From contig NZ_CP024985.1 in assembly GCF_002803845.1 (NCBI RefSeq), positions 6,211,501-6,275,500 on the forward strand: DNA of 64,000 nucleotides, given 5' to 3'. Positions within the stretch are counted from its first letter, which is position 1, and each line of letters opens with the position of its first letter. This stretch comes from Streptomyces lavendulae subsp. lavendulae (GTDB lineage: Bacteria; Actinomycetota; Actinomycetes; Streptomycetales; Streptomycetaceae). This document shows, in pieces, positions 60,773 through 64,000 of this stretch. Made by a program: the position numbers and the translations under genes. The notes below the pieces were generated by a model. The model was not told where the DNA came from, searched no databases, and worked only from the letters and a program-made list of their open reading frames with translations.

Positions 60773-62320
60773 TCAGCGCTCCCCGCCGGTCACCCGGCGG
60801 GGCAGTCCCAGGGGGTTGGCCTCGCGCAGCTCCGGCGGCAGAAGCGCGTCCGGGACGGACTGGTACGCCACCGGGCGCAGCCAGCGCTCGATGGCGGTGG
60901 CGCCAACGGAGGAGGAGTGCGAGGTGGCCGCCGGGTACGGGCCGCCGTGGTGCTGGGCCGGGGCCACCGCGACCCCGGTCGGCCAGCCGTTCACCACGAC
61001 CCGTCCGGCCAGCTCCGTGACCTGCCCGATCAGCTCGGCGGCCGACGGGGAGCCGGCCGGGGCCGGGGCGCCCCCGGTCTCGGCGGCGGACAGGCGGAGG
61101 GTGGCGGTCAGGTTGCCGCCGAGCCGGGCCAGCACCGCGGTCGCCTCGCGCGGGCCGGCGTAGCGGACGACGACCGTCACCGGGCCGAAGCACTCCTCCA
61201 GGAGCACCTCGTGGGGGCCGCCGTCCTCCAGGAGGGTCGCGGCCCGCACGCTCAGGTAGCCCGCGGCGACGGAGTGCTCCCCGCCGGGGCCCGGCAGGAC
61301 GGGGGCGCTGACACCGGGCAGGGCGGCCCGCTCGCGGACTCCGGCGAGGAAGTTCTCCCGCATCCGGTGGTCCAGCAGCACCCCCGGTCCGGTCTCCCCG
61401 AGGGCCTTCGCGAGCGCGCCGGCGAGCCGGTCGCCGTCGGGGCCCTCGGGGACCAGCACCAGGCCCGGCTTGACGCAGAACTGGCCCACGCCGAGGGTGA
61501 CCGAGCCCGCGAGGCCGCTGCCGATGCCCTCGGCGTCCTCGGCGGCCGCCGCCGGGGTGACCACGACGGGGTTGAGGGAGCCGAGTTCGCCGTGGAAGGG
61601 GATGGGGACCGGCCGGGCCGCGGCCGCGTCGAACAGGGCCCGGCCGCCCCGGAGGGAGCCGGTGAAGCCGGCGGCGGTGACGAGGGGGTGGCGGACCAGC
61701 TCCAGCCCGGCGTCGAAGCCGTGCACGACGTGGACCACCTCGGGCGGCAGCCCGCTCGCCCCCGCCGCCCGGCGCAGCAGCGCGGCGCACAGCTCGGAGG
61801 TGGCCGGGTGGTCGGGGTGGGCCTTGACGACCACGGGGCAGCCGGCGGCGAGGGCGCTGGCGGTGTCCCCGCCGGGGACGGAGAAGGCGAGCGGGAAGTT
61901 GGAGGCGGCGTAGACGGCGACCACGCCCAGCGGCACCTTGTACCGGCGCAGTTCGGGGCGCGGCGGGGTGAGGCCGGCGTCGGCGCGGTCGATGCGGACG
62001 TCGAGGTGGGAGCCCTCCTCGACGGCGTCCGCGAAGGCTCGCAGCTGGCCGGTGGTGCGGGCGAGTTCGCCGGTCAGGCGGGCCGGGCCGAGCGCGGTCT
62101 CGGCGTCGGCGGTCTCGACGACCAGGGGACCGGCCTCGTCGAGCAGGTCGGCGGCGGTGCGCAGGAAGGCGACGCGGGTGGTGAGGTCGGCCAGGGCGGC
62201 GCGGGCGGAGTGGGCCGCGCGGACGGCCAGGTCCACGTCACGGGGTGTCGCTTCGGCGGTGACCTCTTCGCGCTGCTTCCCGGTGCGGGGGTCCACACTC
62301 CAGACTGGTGTCGCTGCCAT
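60773..62320 (-). CDS. Aldehyde dehydrogenase (ketoglutaric semialdehyde type)
   Basis: A 515-residue NAD(P)-dependent enzyme oxidising aldehydes to acids. Motifs: VAVYAASNFPLAFSVPGGDTASAL, KAHPDHPATS, GFTGSLRGGR, the general-base Glu in HGELGSLNPVVV and the catalytic Cys in GVGQFCVKPG. The family resembles 2,5-dioxovalerate/alpha-ketoglutaric semialdehyde dehydrogenases of sugar acid or hydroxyproline breakdown. Divergent from an IclR regulator with a palindrome between, so regulation by it is likely. Confidence 0.9.
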   Translation of the reverse strand: MAATPVWSVDPRTGKQREEVTAEATPRDVDLAVRAAHSARAALADLTTRVAFLRTAADLLDEAGPLVVETADAETALGPARLTGELARTTGQLRAFADAVEEGSHLDVRIDRADAGLTPPRPELRRYKVPLGVVAVYAASNFPLAFSVPGGDTASALAAGCPVVVKAHPDHPATSELCAALLRRAAGASGLPPEVVHVVHGFDAGLELVRHPLVTAAGFTGSLRGGRALFDAAAARPVPIPFHGELGSLNPVVVTPAAAAEDAEGIGSGLAGSVTLGVGQFCVKPGLVLVPEGPDGDRLAGALAKALGETGPGVLLDHRMRENFLAGVRERAALPGVSAPVLPGPGGEHSVAAGYLSVRAATLLEDGGPHEVLLEECFGPVTVVVRYAGPREATAVLARLGGNLTATLRLSAAETGGAPAPAGSPSAAELIGQVTELAGRVVVNGWPTGVAVAPAQHHGGPYPAATSHSSSVGATAIERWLRPVAYQSVPDALLPPELREANPLGLPRRVTGGER

Positions 62321-62340
62321 GGCCCGCTGCCTCCTGGATC

Positions 62341-62356
62341 GTTCAGTATTCTGAAC
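62341..62356. promoter_or_regulatory. IclR-type operator
   Basis: GTTCAG-N4-CTGAAC, a 16-bp palindrome, 21 nt before the aldehyde dehydrogenase start and about 100 nt before the IclR start. Confidence 0.65.
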
Positions 62357-62457
62357 GCCGTTCCGGTGGATGAATGATCACTTCTGCTGCGGACTCTATT
62401 TCCGCGTCCATCGCGTGACAAGAGGCGATCAGAGCCGACCAGAGGGGAAGCAGGCCC

Positions 62458-63288
62458 ATGACGACAGCCGAGACGGGTGAGAAGGGCAGTGCGGGCGGCG
62501 CGGAGGAGGGCGCCGGACCGGAGGGCGCGGGGGCACCGCCGGCGCCGGTGAAGTCGGCGGTGCGCACGGTGGTGCTGCTGGAGCACTTCGCCGCCCGGCC
62601 GGGACTGCACAGCCTCGCCGACATCCAGCACGACCTCTCCCTGCCCAAGTCCAGCCTCTACATGCTGCTGCGCACCCTGGTGAACCTGGGCTGGGTGGAG
62701 ACGGACGCCACCGGCACCCGCTACGGCATAGGCGTACGGGCCCTGCTCGTCGGCAGCTCGTACATCGACGGGGACGAGGTGGTGGCGGCGGCCCGCCCCA
62801 CCCTGGACCGGCTCTCCGACGACACCACCGAGACCATCCACCTGGCCCGGATGGACGGGACCAGCGTGGTGTACCTCGCGACCCGGCAGTCCCAGCACTA
62901 CCTGCGGCCCTTCACCCGGGTCGGGCGCCGGTTGCCGGTGCACTCGACCGCGCTCGGCAAGGCGCTGCTGGCCACGCACACCGACGAGGAGGTGCGCAGG
63001 CTGCTGCCCCGGCGGCTGGAGGCGGTCACGCAGCACACCGTCACCGACCGGGAGCAACTGGTCGAGGAGCTGGCGCTGGTGCGGGAGCAGGGGTACGCGG
63101 TGGACCGCGAGGAGAACACGCTCGGGCTGCGCTGCTTCGGGGTGGCCGTGCCGTACCGGACGCCGGCGCGGGACGCGGTGAGCTGCTCGGTGCCGGTGGC
63201 GCGGCTGACGCCGGGGCACGAACAGGTGATCAAGGCCGCCCTGTTCGAGGCGCGGGACCGGCTGTCGGTGGTGACGCGGCGGATGTGA
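62458..63288 (+). CDS. IclR-family transcriptional regulator
   Basis: A 276-residue regulator. The winged helix runs about residues 38-98 (VKSAVRTVVLLEHFAARPG, LPKSSLYMLLRTL). The effector domain (about 110-270) contains LPVHSTALGKALLA and the GLRCFGVAVPYR end with Cys in VSCSVPVARLTPG. The first roughly 30 residues are a Gly/Ala/Glu-rich tail. It presumably senses a catabolite of the divergent dehydrogenase pathway. The 3' end enters a 14-nt tandem repeat, with the stop in the second unit. Confidence 0.93.
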   Translation: MTTAETGEKGSAGGAEEGAGPEGAGAPPAPVKSAVRTVVLLEHFAARPGLHSLADIQHDLSLPKSSLYMLLRTLVNLGWVETDATGTRYGIGVRALLVGSSYIDGDEVVAAARPTLDRLSDDTTETIHLARMDGTSVVYLATRQSQHYLRPFTRVGRRLPVHSTALGKALLATHTDEEVRRLLPRRLEAVTQHTVTDREQLVEELALVREQGYAVDREENTLGLRCFGVAVPYRTPARDAVSCSVPVARLTPGHEQVIKAALFEARDRLSVVTRRM

Positions 63289-63350
63289 CGCGGCGGATGT
63301 GACGCGACGGGTGTGAAGCGGCGGGTGTGAAGCGGCGGGTGTGAAGCGGG
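63271..63350. repeat. Tandem 14-nt repeats, about six units
   Basis: Units at 63271, 63285, 63299, 63313, 63327 and (partial) 63341, of GTGACGCGGCGGAT changing to GTGAAGCGGCGGGT. It spans the IclR stop codon (63286-63288) and runs into intergenic DNA. Confidence 0.88.
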
Positions 63351-63494
63351 CCCCCGGGGCGGACGGTCGCCCCGGGTGGGGGCGTGCGGGTGGCGGCGGC
63401 GCGCTGCGGACGTGGGGGTTCCTCCCCCGGGTGGGGGAGGCGGATCACCTTCGTGGGGGAGGTGGAGGGGCGCCGCGCACGGGACCGTTGGGAC

Positions 63495-64000
63495 ATGACC
63501 ACACGAGCGGCGCAGACGACGACCCCGGCCCGGACACCGACTCCGACCCCGGCACGGCCGACGGCCCCCCACCCGGGGGCCGGGCGGCGGATCCTGGCGG
63601 GCGCGGCCCTGGCCGCCACCCTGCCGTACCTCACCCTCAAGACGGCCTGGGTGGCCGGGAGTCATCTCGGCATACCGGAGGGCAGCATCCTGCTGAGACC
63701 CGGGCTGTTCTTCACGGTCGCCAATGCCGTGACGCTGGCGATGGACGCCTGCGTGATCCTGCTCGTACTGGTTCTCACCCGTCCCTGGGGCATGCGGATC
63801 CCGTCCTGGCTGCTGACCCTGCCGGTCTTCGTCGCCACCGGGCTGCTCACCCCGATCGTCCTCGGCTACCCCTCCCAACTCCTCGTCAGGGCCCTGGGCA
63901 TGGGCGCGGACGAGCAGGTCCGGGCCGCTTCGAAGCCCTTCCTCGAACCCTGGGTGTTCGCCGTCGTCTACGGCGGCTTCATCATCCAGGCGGTCGCCCT
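63495..64000 (+). CDS. Polytopic membrane protein (3' truncated by window end)
   Basis: An open frame from ATG 63495 to the right edge (168 codons seen). A Thr/Pro/Ala-rich N-terminus of about 30 residues is followed by four hydrophobic helices (ILAGAALAATLPYLTL; LFFTVANAVTLAMDACVILL; SWLLTLPVFVATGLLTPIVL; and VFAVVYGGFIIQA at the edge). It has good coding bias. A GGGAC site is near the start. Not recognised; a transporter or sensor is possible. Confidence 0.75.
   Translation, partial: MTTRAAQTTTPARTPTPTPARPTAPHPGAGRRILAGAALAATLPYLTLKTAWVAGSHLGIPEGSILLRPGLFFTVANAVTLAMDACVILLVLVLTRPWGMRIPSWLLTLPVFVATGLLTPIVLGYPSQLLVRALGMGADEQVRAASKPFLEPWVFAVVYGGFIIQAVA

Overview
The window is very GC-rich DNA with strong G/C bias at third codon positions, many GTG starts and several 4-nt start/stop overlaps. 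It carries whiA next to rapZ and yvcK, an actinobacterial SUF operon, an OpcA-type zwf locus and an RbpA-family protein. Together these indicate a Streptomyces or close relative, in a core (non-arm) part of the chromosome. No rRNA, tRNA, CRISPR array, insertion sequence or prophage was recognised. The window cuts uvrA at its left end and a membrane-protein gene at its right end.

Layout. 1-5.7 kb: uvrA (5' truncated), an NAD(P)-binding reductase divergent from its likely TetR regulator with two operators between them, a PfkB sugar kinase and a Tat-exported Rieske protein. 5.7-9.0 kb: a small Cys-containing protein, an XRE-like regulator, and a secreted papain-like protease paired with a membrane-anchored secreted protein. 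9.1-14.1 kb: uvrC-rapZ-yvcK-whiA, overlapping end to end. 14.2-17.2 kb: a large secreted zinc carboxypeptidase. 17.4-23.3 kb: lower and upper glycolysis (gap-pgk-tpiA, then pgi) with secG and an RbpA paralogue in between. 23.3-30.0 kb, minus strand: the pentose phosphate block tkt-tal-zwf-opcA-pgl. 30.3-37 kb: ctaB, a conserved small protein and an amidohydrolase, facing ctaA, a TPR-like protein and an ABC exporter. 37.3-43.9 kb: the sufR-B-D-(Rieske)-C-S-U-DUF59 operon for Fe-S cluster assembly.

43.9-64 kb is more accessory. It holds a tandem pair of exported propeller-like proteins sharing a 306-nt identical tract; an SMR efflux gene with its TetR repressor; an HxlR-peroxiredoxin fusion regulator divergent from an MFS exporter; dapD; a secreted nuclease; a PhoX-like phosphatase; a double-TerD protein; and an aldehyde dehydrogenase divergent from an IclR regulator.

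How it works together: the glycolytic and pentose phosphate genes form one central-carbon block (pgi and zwf split glucose-6-phosphate; tal and tkt return carbon to glycolysis). ctaA and ctaB make heme A for cytochrome oxidase, and SUF supplies Fe-S clusters. The regulatory interest lies in intergenic palindromes: paired operators at 3625-3676 and 47748-47787, a long palindrome at 49763-49789, a 19-bp palindrome at 55402-55420 and one at 62341-62356. No clearly new defence or biosynthetic system is visible. The best leads are the redox-sensor fusion regulator and the protease/anchored-partner pair.
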